Position numbers and translations under genes: made by a program | The notes under the pieces: model-generated | What the model saw: the letters and a program-made list of their open reading frames with translations, nothing else | What the model was told of the DNA's origin: nothing | Database searches by the model: none | Shown: in pieces, positions 1 through 8,111 of the stretch | Layout of the letters: every line of letters starts with the position of its first letter | Position numbering within the stretch: the first letter of the stretch is position 1 | Source: Candidatus Zixiibacteriota bacterium | GTDB lineage: Bacteria > Zixibacteria > MSB-5A5 > GN15 > JAAZOE01 | Length of the DNA stretch: 64,000 bases | NCBI GenBank assembly: GCA_023138975.1 | Contig: JAGLON010000008.1 | Location: forward strand, 62,001-126,000 | Direction: 5' to 3'

Positions 1-115
1 GCACTATAATAATATAGGGTACAACCTATTTTGTGTCAATCAGTATATATTAATATAACTATTCTAAAACATAGCTCAAAGATTTGCACCTTGTCTGTAG
101 ATCATATTCTGATCG

Positions 116-144
116 AAAAAAACACTCAATACTGGATAGAGTGT
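116..144 (-). terminator. Rho-independent terminator of the dockerin gene
   Basis: On the minus strand a 6-bp stem (ACACTC / GAGTGT, loop 11 nt) is followed at once by a run of seven T. It lies 57 nt beyond the stop codon of the leftward dockerin gene. The stem is short but the T-run is good. Positions 1-115 show no gene I can support. Confidence 0.6.
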
Positions 145-200
145 CCTTTTCTGAAGTTTATACTAAAGAATAATTTTTATTCTCCCGCAATTACCCAGGG

Positions 201-1619
201 TTATTCTGTTCTTTCAATACAGACATCTCCACTTGTAGCACCACCGGTAAGATCGAGTTCAATACTGAGTTCTTCCATGCCATCGGCATATCGTTCATTT
301 ACAGTCAAAGTATAAACACCCGGGGGTATATTCTGGATATAATAATCGAAGTCATAAAAGCACAGGCACGCGCACCAGCCGCCATCAGGCGTTTCGGATT
401 CGGTAACCACTATATCCATACCGGATAATTCGACTGAGGCCTCAATTTGAAGCACACAGCAGTTGAATGTGGTGTTCGTATGGATAACATGCAATAGAGA
501 CGCGCCATCATATATACAGGAAACGCAGTCTAACACACTCAGGTTGTCACCGTCTTTGCCCAGCGTTTTACACTGAGGATTCTGCGGGATCTTCTGATAC
601 TGCGGATACTGATACAACACGACCGGCTGGCAGCGCACCTGCCCGCCCTTGAAAATATAATTAACTATAGTCACCGCATCGCCGATATTGTAAACTTCGT
701 CGGCGTTTACTTCGACCGCCTCGGCCAAATAAGGATTCGGTCCACCCCGAAAGATATTGTTGATGATGTAAACGACATCGGCTACATTAGCGCTAATATC
801 ATAATTGGCATCGCCGCATACATAATCGCAGACATCTCCGATACCGTCCCCATCACTATCGAGCTGATCCGGGTTATAAGTATCGACACAATTATCATCT
901 ATATTTCCTACCATGTCACTATCATCATCCAGTGCCGCGGTGCAGATATCGAAATACATCTGAGCATAAAACGACACAGAAGAGGGCCATCGGCGCCACT
1001 CACCACCCCAATAATACTCAAGGCGAACTTCATCATGTTCGTCATAATCGCCAATGACCGCCACCCCTGAATTAACGGTATCGACAGTCGTCACGACAAG
1101 AAACGCTTCAATATCATTTAGCTCTATTTCATGGGCCAAAAGATCTATTGTGATTTCACTATATTCTGTCGGAAGGTCCTCAAAGGCGACGGTATCGGAA
1201 GAGAGCATTGTCGTCGGCACATCTTCAGTGCCGGTCCACACCTGGATAACCATATCCGGTTCACCTCTAAAATACGGCGGGTACAACAGCAGCGTTGCCG
1301 ATTTCAACAGGACATTCATATTCCAGGGATCGGGTTCAATCGTGTACCTCATAAACAAACGGCTGCATTCATTCCCAGGCCTGATATCCGGAACCCGATG
1401 GGCCAAAGCCGGATCCCCAGCAAGATTCAGGGGCCAGCAATCCCACCCAAAGTCATTATCAAACTTGGTCGCCACCTCATTACTTTCTTGCGGACTAATA
1501 TAATATCGCGGAATTTCCCCCGGCAAGGTCTCAATTGGAATAAAATCCTGAGCCCAGGAAACCGTACAGATGCCCCCGAGCATAATGCTAAAAATTAAAA
1601 TGCGAAAGATAGTATGCAT
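201..1619 (-). CDS. Secreted protein with thrombospondin type 3 and dockerin repeats
   Basis: A 472-residue exported protein. Residues 1-23 form a signal peptide ending SWA|Q. Residues about 24-230 are a beta-rich region I cannot assign. Residues about 231-265 are Asp-rich thrombospondin type 3 calcium-binding repeats (DSDGDGIGDVCD). Residues about 268-330 are two dockerin-like repeats (GDANYD...NVADVVYIINNIF and VNADEVYNIGDAVTIVNYIF), each followed by a GG turn. About 140 residues, Cys-containing, follow. Dockerins normally bind calcium and dock onto cohesins. Here the loop aspartates are partly replaced, so calcium binding may be weak. It is transcribed alone, with a good promoter upstream and a terminator downstream. 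The ligand or enzymatic role is unknown. A cohesin-like protein is encoded at 13480-14301. Confidence 0.85.
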   Translation of the reverse strand: MHTIFRILIFSIMLGGICTVSWAQDFIPIETLPGEIPRYYISPQESNEVATKFDNDFGWDCWPLNLAGDPALAHRVPDIRPGNECSRLFMRYTIEPDPWNMNVLLKSATLLLYPPYFRGEPDMVIQVWTGTEDVPTTMLSSDTVAFEDLPTEYSEITIDLLAHEIELNDIEAFLVVTTVDTVNSGVAVIGDYDEHDEVRLEYYWGGEWRRWPSSVSFYAQMYFDICTAALDDDSDMVGNIDDNCVDTYNPDQLDSDGDGIGDVCDYVCGDANYDISANVADVVYIINNIFRGGPNPYLAEAVEVNADEVYNIGDAVTIVNYIFKGGQVRCQPVVLYQYPQYQKIPQNPQCKTLGKDGDNLSVLDCVSCIYDGASLLHVIHTNTTFNCCVLQIEASVELSGMDIVVTESETPDGGWCACLCFYDFDYYIQNIPPGVYTLTVNERYADGMEELSIELDLTGGATSGDVCIERTE

Positions 1620-1703
1620 AACTTCACCCTACCGTAAAGGCGTTAAAGGTCTCTATTTGTCAAATATAAAAAAGGTCGAATTAATCCCGCAAGATGCTAG
1701 TAT

Positions 1704-1732
1704 AAAATAGCCTCATTACTCTATTTTGTCAA
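1704..1732 (-). promoter_or_regulatory. Sigma-70-type promoter of the dockerin gene
   Basis: Minus strand: -35 TTGACA (1732-1727), 17-nt spacer, -10 TATTTT (1709-1704). It sits about 85 nt upstream of the ATG at 1619. The -35 box continues AAATA, as in the promoter at 14445-14473. Confidence 0.55.
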
Positions 1733-1739
1733 TGACAAT

Positions 1740-1771
1740 AAAAAAAACCGCGATCGTTTTGAACGCGGTTT
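1740..1771 (-). terminator. Rho-independent terminator
   Basis: Minus strand: stem AAACCGCG / CGCGGTTT (1771-1764 with 1752-1745), loop 11 nt, then a run of eight T. It closes the leftward transcript of the gene at 1825-2109 and insulates the dockerin promoter. Confidence 0.8.
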
Positions 1772-1824
1772 CGACACGGCAAGATTCCGAATATAGTCTA
1801 ATAAATAATCTGTGGTCAGTCCTT

Positions 1825-2109
1825 TTATCTCTTGGAATCATCTGCTTGCGCAGGTTCCTGGCAGCGCAGTAGTCCCGAAGTTTCGGCTTGCCTCTTTTTG
1901 AAATCTTCTATCCCCTGTTGAATCCGACTCTTGAATGAATGAGGTGCAATCCGCCCGCATTGACCCGTACCATTGGCGTGGGGCTGACACATCCGAAAAC
2001 ACCAGGGTGAGCGATTACGCGTTAATGGACATCCTAAGTAGGTGAACTCTTTAAACTCTCTTTTTACGCTGATGCGTTTAAGTGATTTTGGTGTCGGTTT
2101 TGGAGCCAT
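1825..2109 (-). CDS. Small Cys-rich basic protein of unknown function
   Basis: A 94-residue protein starting MAPKPTPKSLKRIS. The basic N-terminus is followed by a compact Cys cluster: C-P-L-T-R-N, then W-C-F-R-M-C-Q-P, then G-Q-C-G-R. One more Cys lies near the C-terminus (LLRCQE). Four closely spaced Cys in about 25 residues suggest a zinc or Fe-S site. No signal peptide or membrane segment is seen. A rho-independent terminator follows. It lies 184 nt beyond the ArsC/Spx-like selenoprotein gene on the same strand, so it may be expressed separately. I do not recognise the family. Confidence 0.6.
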   Translation of the reverse strand: MAPKPTPKSLKRISVKREFKEFTYLGCPLTRNRSPWCFRMCQPHANGTGQCGRIAPHSFKSRIQQGIEDFKKRQAETSGLLRCQEPAQADDSKR

Positions 2110-2293
2110 TTTCTATCCTCGTTGTAAGGTCAGCGACCTGGTTAAAGCCTGCCCTCAATAAGCAGGAGTTTTCGGATTTAAGCACTTTGCCTTATATGAT
2201 ATCCAGTTATTGCATACAACAGGTAATATCGACAAAAGTTCTCCAAATTATAATAATATTATACGGCGCTGGGAAAGATAGTAAAGTATTTAT

Positions 2294-2641
2294 TTAAAAT
2301 AAATCGCTATACATATCGTGGTTAAACCCGACGATGAGCTTGTTACCATTGAGGATAGTAGGTGCCCGAAGGTTACCGGTCGGCCCCATCATCAGCTTCA
2401 ACAGCTCTGCTTTTTTCGGATTATCTTTTTCGAGATTAAAAGAAACAATCTTTTTGCCCCTGGCGGCGTAGAAAAACTTGGCTTGTTTGATTAGTTTGGC
2501 CGCTTCTTTTTCCGCCATTTTAGTCTTGCGAGCGTCTTCTTCTTCCTTGACTATAACGCTATTCGTGTCGAGAAACTCCCGAGTCTTTTTACAACTCGTT
2601 CAGCCTTTACGGAAGTACATCCAATCGATCTTTTTTGCCAT
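2294..2641 (-). CDS. ArsC/Spx-like selenoprotein (UGA read as Sec14)
   Basis: A standard ORF scan gives only 74 residues from an internal ATG at 2518. The frame is open upstream through one UGA (2602-2600) to an ATG at 2641, which has a perfect AAGGAGG ribosome site 4 nt before it. Read through, the product is 115 residues starting MAKKIDWMYFRKG-U-TSCKKTREFL. U14 and C17 form U-x-x-C, matching the CTSC redox switch of Spx and the catalytic region of ArsC-like thioredoxin-fold proteins. The rest fits the fold: an E/K-rich helix, then G-N-L-R-A-P-T with the cis-Pro and a C-terminal strand GNKLIVGF. It begins 19 nt after the mlaD stop, so it is probably the last gene of the mla operon. It is likely a cytosolic thiol/selenol oxidoreductase; substrate unknown. 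The alternative is a nonsense-mutated gene, but conservation on both sides of the UGA argues against decay. Confidence 0.85.
2580..2598 (-). promoter_or_regulatory. Candidate SECIS-like hairpin just after the UGA
   Basis: On the sense RNA, CGAGU (2598-2594) can pair with ACUCG (2584-2580) around a 9-nt A-rich loop, starting two bases after the UGA. Bacterial SECIS hairpins lie in this region, but the stem is short and the apical loop is closer to the UGA than usual. A longer alternative fold is possible. Low confidence. Confidence 0.3.
2600..2602 (-). other. In-frame UGA, probable selenocysteine codon
   Basis: This TGA occupies the first position of a U-T-S-C motif, where Cys-containing relatives carry Cys. 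The coding frame stays good before it (ribosome site, ATG, KIDWMYF) and after it. Confidence 0.8.
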
Positions 2642-2660
2642 ACAGCCTCCTTGTTGTTTC

Positions 2661-3596
2661 CTAAAATACTGAAAACTTAAAATACTTGCGCGGGTTCTTC
2701 TCGATATCCGCCACGAGATTATTTATCCTGACAACCAGATTACGGACTTCTTCGTACAACTCGGCATCATTAACCAACGCCCCGGCCGACCCGTCTCCGC
2801 TGTCAATCTTGGCTAAAATAGAACCTATATGCCCGCTCGAGTTAGTCAGGTTATCATACATTTTCTCATCATAGACAAGCTTGCCGGCCGATCCTTCACC
2901 CGAAGCTATCTGGGCCGTAATCTTATCGGTGTTGTCCATCGTCGAGGCCAGCTTGTCCATTATTTTCTTTTGATCTTTTTGAATACTCGACATCAGAACC
3001 GTAGTGCTTTTAAGGGCATCTACGAGGTTTTTATAGAGCATCGTATCGTTTACAAGTTTTCCAGCAGTTCCCTCACCACTCGCAATTTTACTTGTAATCT
3101 CTTTCATGCTGGTCAACAATGAATCCACCGAATCAATCATTTTGGGGGCTTTAGATGCCATAGCATCGAGACCAACCTGCTGCAGAACCATTATTTCACT
3201 GTCTTTCTCCATCACCGGCAAACCTTTGGAACCCGGAACCACCTCGACATATTTATCACCCAATAATCCAATCGTTCCCAATTGAACTCTGCTATTCTCT
3301 GTGATAAATTCCCAGACTGAGTTCTTAATGGTAAGTACGGCTTTGATCCTGCGGTTTTCATCGAGATTCACAAACTGAACCGACTTTACATTCCCGACTT
3401 CAATACCACCCAGCCAAACCGGAGCGCCTTTAACCAGGCCATTAACATTCTTAAAATAGGCGTACAGTTCACTCTTGGTCTCAAAAATCGAAGTACCCCC
3501 GCCATGAAATGACGTATATAGTAAGGCCGCCATCGCACAGGTGGCTATTATCCCGACCCACAGGTTTCCGAATTTAATTTTACCGCTGCGTTTCAT
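2661..3596 (-). CDS. mlaD: MlaD/MCE-domain lipid-binding protein
   Basis: A 311-residue periplasmic substrate-binding component of an Mla-type phospholipid ABC transporter. There is one N-terminal membrane anchor (about residues 11-29), then an MCE domain (about 38-118, with GAPVWLGGIEVGNV and LGDKYVEVVPGS). The C-terminal half is helical and carries three related repeats: IASGEGTAGKLVND, IASGEGSAGKLVYD and IDSGDGSAGALVND, each followed by an LY or MY and hydrophobic residues. Such repeats are common in MCE proteins of this type and may form the periplasmic coil. It lies 9 nt after mlaF in the leftward mlaEFD operon. The ATP-driven complex moves phospholipids between the inner and outer membranes. 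Confidence 0.92.
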   Translation of the reverse strand: MKRSGKIKFGNLWVGIIATCAMAALLYTSFHGGGTSIFETKSELYAYFKNVNGLVKGAPVWLGGIEVGNVKSVQFVNLDENRRIKAVLTIKNSVWEFITENSRVQLGTIGLLGDKYVEVVPGSKGLPVMEKDSEIMVLQQVGLDAMASKAPKMIDSVDSLLTSMKEITSKIASGEGTAGKLVNDTMLYKNLVDALKSTTVLMSSIQKDQKKIMDKLASTMDNTDKITAQIASGEGSAGKLVYDEKMYDNLTNSSGHIGSILAKIDSGDGSAGALVNDAELYEEVRNLVVRINNLVADIEKNPRKYFKFSVF

Positions 3597-3605
3597 AATT
3601 TATAC

Positions 3606-4373
3606 CTACACAAAATTCCTTTTAACAACATCACTAATCGATTCACGGAAAGGAGCTAAAAACTTTATCACTTCAGGATTCTCTGAACCTCGAAGCTCAT
3701 CCATATCTCCGTCAAATACAATACGCCCCTTTTGTATAACCACAAACTTATCGGCCAGTTTCAAGGCATCCGCTATTTGATGAGTAACAATAATAACCGC
3801 GATATTTTCCTCTTTGCGCAATTTTCTTATCAGGTTCATCACGTTTTTTGTCGCCTGAGGGTCAAGTCCCGTGGTCGGCTCGTCAAACAGCATTATCTTG
3901 GGGCGAGTTGATAACAGTGCCCGCGCAATCGCTACTCTCCGCCGCATACCGCCCGATAATTCCTCAGGGAGCTTATCCATAATACCCGGATCGAGGTCCA
4001 CAAATTCCAGCATCCGTCGGGCTTCTTGTTCGATTTCCGATTCTTTCTTCTTGGTATGTTCAAAGAGATAATATCCGACATTCTCTGCAATTGTCATCGA
4101 ATCAAACAGTGCGCCTTCCTGAAATACCATCCCGATCTGCTTACGGATTTCCTGCAAATGCTTCAGTTTCTGTCCGCAGATATTCTCACCATCAATATAA
4201 ACCTCACCCGACCAGGGACAATCAAGTCCTAAAATCAGACGCAAAATGGTTGATTTCCCCGAACCTGATCCGCCCATAATAATACGGCTCTCACCCGGTT
4301 TGATGTGAAACGACACATCGTGGAGCACCTGTTCGGTATTGTACCCAAAGTTAACCTTGTCGAGTCGGATCAT
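3606..4373 (-). CDS. mlaF: MlaF-type ABC transporter ATPase
   Basis: A 255-residue ATP-binding subunit of the phospholipid transporter. It has Walker A GGSGSGKS (about residues 35-42), a Q-loop, ABC signature LSGGMRRR, Walker B IMLFDEP and the switch His (IIVTHQ). Length and motif order fit MlaF/Ttg2A. Its start overlaps the mlaE stop by 4 nt, which indicates translational coupling. The products of mlaE, mlaF and mlaD should form one inner-membrane complex. Confidence 0.93.
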   Translation of the reverse strand: MIRLDKVNFGYNTEQVLHDVSFHIKPGESRIIMGGSGSGKSTILRLILGLDCPWSGEVYIDGENICGQKLKHLQEIRKQIGMVFQEGALFDSMTIAENVGYYLFEHTKKKESEIEQEARRMLEFVDLDPGIMDKLPEELSGGMRRRVAIARALLSTRPKIMLFDEPTTGLDPQATKNVMNLIRKLRKEENIAVIIVTHQIADALKLADKFVVIQKGRIVFDGDMDELRGSENPEVIKFLAPFRESISDVVKRNFV

Positions 4374-5152
4374 AGGTACCCCTTCAGGAACGAGAACACA
4401 ACTTTGGTCAGAATAAAGTTCACAATCAGAATTGAGATAGACGCAATCATAACCGATTCAGTTGTCGAACGACCAACGCCCTTGGTACCGCCCTTAGTCG
4501 TAAAACCTTTATAGCAGGATATAAACGCGATTATAAACGCAAAGACAACCGGCTTAAGCACTCCCATAAAGACATTGCCGAAAGTCAATCGCTCATTAAC
4601 CGCCGACAAGTAGGTTGTCGACGTAATATGGGAGAGGAAAATGGCGATAATCCACCCTCCTACAATGGCCACCACATCACATATAATAGTTAAAACAGGA
4701 ACCATAACGACCAGCGCTATTAATCTCGGAGCAGCTAATTTCCGTATCGGATCTACTCCAAAAGACAGTAAAGCATCTAACTGGTTTGAGGATTTCATCG
4801 ACCCGATTTCGGCGGTAATTCCTGAAGCTACCCGAGCCGCCACCATAAGTCCCGCTAAAATCGGTCCCAACTCCCGTATAATTGCCAACGACATAATTCG
4901 GCCCAGATAATTCTTTGAACCAAAATCCGCCAGCTCATTAGAAAACTGCAGAGCCATCGCCTGACCGGCAAAAATACCGGTTAAAACTACTAAAAATAGC
5001 GACCCGATGCCAATCAGATACATTTGCTCCATTGTCTCAGAAATGTAAATCGGTCGGCCAAAACAGGATAACACCATTTTAAAAGAAAAACGTGTTAACT
5101 GGTCTATTTCATATACAAAGTTGCGAAAACTTCTAAAAAGTCTGCGAATCAT
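4370..5152 (-). CDS. mlaE: MlaE-family ABC transporter permease
   Basis: A 260-residue MlaE/YrbE permease. It has several hydrophobic segments and the family stretch ELGPILAGLMVAARVASG-ITAEIGSMK, characteristic of MlaE. An N-terminal amphipathic helix (FRSFRNFVYEIDQLTRF) precedes the first membrane segment, as in the E. coli protein. It is the first gene of the operon and has a good promoter upstream on the minus strand. It transports phospholipid with MlaF and MlaD. No outer-membrane partner (MlaA-like) or MlaC-like protein is in the window. Confidence 0.93.
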   Translation of the reverse strand: MIRRLFRSFRNFVYEIDQLTRFSFKMVLSCFGRPIYISETMEQMYLIGIGSLFLVVLTGIFAGQAMALQFSNELADFGSKNYLGRIMSLAIIRELGPILAGLMVAARVASGITAEIGSMKSSNQLDALLSFGVDPIRKLAAPRLIALVVMVPVLTIICDVVAIVGGWIIAIFLSHITSTTYLSAVNERLTFGNVFMGVLKPVVFAFIIAFISCYKGFTTKGGTKGVGRSTTESVMIASISILIVNFILTKVVFSFLKGYL

Positions 5153-5181
5153 TCAGATATCCATTTCCAACAATTTGCTTA

Positions 5182-5210
5182 ATGGTATCGGTTAATTAAT
5201 TACCTGTCAA
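5182..5210 (-). promoter_or_regulatory. Promoter of the mlaEFD-selenoprotein operon
   Basis: Minus strand: -35 TTGACA (5210-5205), 17-nt spacer, -10 TACCAT (5187-5182). It lies about 30 nt upstream of the mlaE ATG at 5152. Confidence 0.6.
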
Positions 5211-5288
5211 GGTCAAAAATTCATTTCATCGCCAATAGATATTGACATTTCTACGTTATATGATAGGTTCTACATCTTGGAGAGTAAA

Positions 5289-6299
5289 ATGACGAAAAAA
5301 GGACATGGCATAGCATTATTTTCCGGAGGCCTCGATTCCGCTCTGGCGATAATCTTAATTCGCCGGCAGGGTATCAAAGTTACCGCCCTGTCATTCATGA
5401 ATCACTTCGGTTGTGATATGGATGACCGCTCCTCGTGCGGCAGTAACCCTTTCCCGGTCGCCGAGAAATTCGACTTTAAAGTCAAGCTCATGCATCTGGG
5501 GCAACAGTTTGTGGATATTGTCCGTAATCCCAAATACGGCCACGGCAAAAACATGAACCCGTGCATCGACTGCCGGATTATTATGCTTCGGGAAGCCAAA
5601 CAGTTCATGGAAATGTCCGGAGCCGATTTTGTTTTCACGGGCGAAGTTATCGGCCAACGCCCTATGTCCCAGCATCGCCAGCAGATGGAACTTGTCCTGC
5701 GGGATTCTAAACTTGAAGGTAAACTCGTCCGTCCCTTGAGCGCCAAACTACTGCCCGAAACCGAGCCGGAACTATCCGGCATCATTGATAGAGACCAACT
5801 CGAAGACATCAACGGCCGCTCCCGAAAACGTCAAATGGCAATGGCTGTTGAATTCGGCCTCGAAGATTATCCCACTCCCGCCTCAGGATGCCTCTTAACC
5901 GATGAGGGTTATTCTGCCCGTCTCAGAGATTATTTCTCTCACACCGAACTGGTTGATTTTACCGAATTAAATTTGCTGAAAATTGGCCGGCATTTTAGAA
6001 TAAACGACAATTTGAAAATCATCGTCGGCCGGGATGAACCGGAAAACAACAAAATCGAAAAGTATTGCAAAAAAGGCGAATGGTTGTTTGAAGCCCTCGA
6101 CACCGGCTCCCCGATCACTCTGCTCAAGGGTGAACTGACTGATGAAGCCATCAAGGCTGCCGCCTCAATTACGGCCCGCTATTGCCGTAAGAGAAAAGAT
6201 GATGAGGTTGAAATCACATTCTGGCAGGATGAGAGCGACCTGAAGAAAACCGTCGTCTCCCCCGCCGAGGAAGACTTCTTAGCGAGTGTGAGATTGTAA
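5289..6299 (+). CDS. PP-loop ATPase, tRNA thiolation-type enzyme
   Basis: A 336-residue PP-loop (adenine nucleotide alpha-hydrolase) protein. The N-terminal SGGLDSALA is the PP-loop. A CIDCR motif around residue 95 and the SGCLLTDEGYSARLRDYF stretch in the middle are typical of a family often annotated as tRNA (5-methylaminomethyl-2-thiouridylate) enzymes. The C-terminal third looks like the DUF814/NFACT-R-like module attached in many members. The likely role is ATP-dependent thiolation of a tRNA base in the cytosol; the exact base is not decidable. I prefer the ATG at 5289 (GGAG 7 nt upstream) over an in-frame TTG at 5277, which overlaps that ribosome site. It is divergent from mlaE and stands alone. 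Confidence 0.75.
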   Translation: MTKKGHGIALFSGGLDSALAIILIRRQGIKVTALSFMNHFGCDMDDRSSCGSNPFPVAEKFDFKVKLMHLGQQFVDIVRNPKYGHGKNMNPCIDCRIIMLREAKQFMEMSGADFVFTGEVIGQRPMSQHRQQMELVLRDSKLEGKLVRPLSAKLLPETEPELSGIIDRDQLEDINGRSRKRQMAMAVEFGLEDYPTPASGCLLTDEGYSARLRDYFSHTELVDFTELNLLKIGRHFRINDNLKIIVGRDEPENNKIEKYCKKGEWLFEALDTGSPITLLKGELTDEAIKAAASITARYCRKRKDDEVEITFWQDESDLKKTVVSPAEEDFLASVRL

Positions 6300-6425
6300 G
6301 TTATCCTAGAATTCCCTTATAAAGGGCTAGCCTAAATTAGAATTTATTATTATACACATCGAAATATCTTTCACTATAACGCATCTCTAATATTTATATA
6401 TAATTATTTAGTAATTTATTAACAC

Positions 6426-6454
6426 TTGACACTCTGAAAGTATTTTTATAAATA
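6426..6454 (+). promoter_or_regulatory. Promoter of the AT-rich lipoprotein gene
   Basis: -35 TTGACA (6426-6431), 17-nt spacer, -10 TAAATA (6449-6454), about 80 nt before the ATG at 6535. The surrounding 6300-6500 is very AT-rich, so the match is only moderately informative. Confidence 0.45.
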
Positions 6455-6534
6455 TAGCTTACTTAAGTATTTCATATATATTCTAGGCCGTATTTTACTA
6501 CAATAGCTTCATTGATATGGAAAAGGAGTTACCG

Positions 6535-7800
6535 ATGCTGAAGCGAATCATATTAGTAAGTATCTCTATTATTTTAGTTTCGTGTTATAGTCCTGGAACT
6601 GGGATTATTGGTGGTACGACTTTTGGAGGAGCACTTTCAATTGCTATGGACAAGCTAGAGACTGCAATACAAGTCGCTGGTGAGGCTGGTCGAGGTGCCG
6701 CATTTCAATTTGGAACCGAAGCTTATACGACTATTCAATTAACGAAAATTGCATATAAGGATATGCTGGATAAGTCGATCAAAGATCTTGACGATGAGAC
6801 AACACAAAAACTTCAAGAAATACAGACAATGGTAAATGAGTTCGAAAGCAATATTTCATACGATCTTGATAAATTAACTATGCAAGCGCAACAAATAGCC
6901 TCAACACTTCCCTTTTCTGATAAAACTCCGCAGCTAACATCATATTCGCCAAAATTCATTAGTCCTAAATCTTTAGATGAAATGATAGAGATTAAAATGT
7001 CCGGTGTTTTTTTCTATGCACACAATGATCTTTACAGCCCATCTTTAACTATAGGACCAGAAAAATATGAATTATTAGTAAATACAACTCAGAATTTGTC
7101 CTTTATACTCGACTCAGTAAATATAGCAAACACCAGTTATTCAATATCTCTTATTAAAATGAAATTAAGCATTCCCTACACAGATGGCTGGTGGATATTT
7201 AAAAAAACTAAAATCGCTGAATACAACCTAATTGTTGGCATACTCCCCCCTAATCCAGGACAAATAACTCTTCAACGAAGAATTAAGAAAAAAAAGATAG
7301 AAGAACAGAATTTCCACACTCAAAAATGGTCGCAACATTCTTCAAATGATGATCATAAGAATGTCCATTATTCAGGTCCTCTGCATCCTGATTGGCGTAT
7401 AGTACCTTCAAGTGTTGGATTTGCGATTGATTGGAGCCAAGGTGACGAAAATGATCAATGGTCAAAACGTTTAGTCAGAACCAATCCCACTGTTGTTTAT
7501 GCTGTAACTACAATTCATCATGGAATTGGAACAAGTGGCAAAGTTGATTTCCATTTTGAATACAACATTGAAAAAGATACATTTGTTACCGAATGGATTT
7601 CTGAAGATATATCCTTAAATTGGGGAGACTCTAAAGTTTTTGAAGTTGAACCAAATGATTGGAAGATCGTCTATCATCCATTTAATGGAGGTGTACAGGA
7701 AATAGTATCTCCTGCAAAACACCCACTGATTAAAATTGGAATTAAAGGGAATTTTTTATCTGTAGAAATACCATATGCCTTTGATGTAAAGTTTAACTAG
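6535..7800 (+). CDS. Lipoprotein of unknown function
   Basis: A 421-residue protein with a lipoprotein signal: basic MLKR, hydrophobic core, lipobox LVSC with Cys17. ATG 6535 is chosen because AAAGGAG lies 8 nt before it; an in-frame ATG at 6517 overlaps that site. Residues about 20-100 (GGALSIAMDKLETAIQVAGE... and a following E/Q-rich stretch) look helical, possibly coiled coil. The rest has beta character with many aromatic residues (SVGFAIDWSQGDEND). No enzyme motif is seen. The gene is clearly more AT-rich than the mla and central-metabolism genes, and it is followed by a repeat cluster and a frameshifted nuclease-like gene. That suggests a recently acquired accessory segment. I do not recognise the family. 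Confidence 0.6.
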   Translation: MLKRIILVSISIILVSCYSPGTGIIGGTTFGGALSIAMDKLETAIQVAGEAGRGAAFQFGTEAYTTIQLTKIAYKDMLDKSIKDLDDETTQKLQEIQTMVNEFESNISYDLDKLTMQAQQIASTLPFSDKTPQLTSYSPKFISPKSLDEMIEIKMSGVFFYAHNDLYSPSLTIGPEKYELLVNTTQNLSFILDSVNIANTSYSISLIKMKLSIPYTDGWWIFKKTKIAEYNLIVGILPPNPGQITLQRRIKKKKIEEQNFHTQKWSQHSSNDDHKNVHYSGPLHPDWRIVPSSVGFAIDWSQGDENDQWSKRLVRTNPTVVYAVTTIHHGIGTSGKVDFHFEYNIEKDTFVTEWISEDISLNWGDSKVFEVEPNDWKIVYHPFNGGVQEIVSPAKHPLIKIGIKGNFLSVEIPYAFDVKFN

Positions 7801-7935
7801 AAACTTCTATTGAGGCACGGGGGCCCCATAGCTTGCTGTGGGTAAGTCCGTAGGTCGAAACCTTATACCTTTGGGGTACTATAGCCTGCCGAAGGTCCCA
7901 AACATCGTGAGGGAGGTTTCGACAGAAGAAAAGCA
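7801..7935 (+). repeat. Degenerate dispersed intergenic repeat with inverted arms
   Basis: GTCGAAACC (7854-7862) and GGTTTCGAC (7915-7923) form a 9-bp perfect inverted repeat. The 13-mer at 7850-7862 recurs exactly, in inverse orientation, at 46087-46099. TATAGCCTGCCG (7880-7891) recurs inverted at 11260-11271. The rest of the gap to 8111 shows only a TATAAT-like box (8086-8091) before the next gene. Confidence 0.55.
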
Positions 7936-8111
7936 TGGATTGTGCTCTCATTCGCATAATAAATAGGATTGCTTTTATCCACTTTTTCTATATCTGCTAT
8001 AAATATTCTTTTATATAATTTATTTTGTATCGTTTAATTAATAAAATGCGATATATTGGCAGTGAAATGTTTGTACTAGCTAAATATAATGCTAACATAT
8101 TGGAGTGACCT

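Noticed and set aside
31..315. 94-codon plus-strand frame at the left edge
   Set aside because: It overlaps the 3' end of the supported dockerin gene on the other strand and has no ribosome site.
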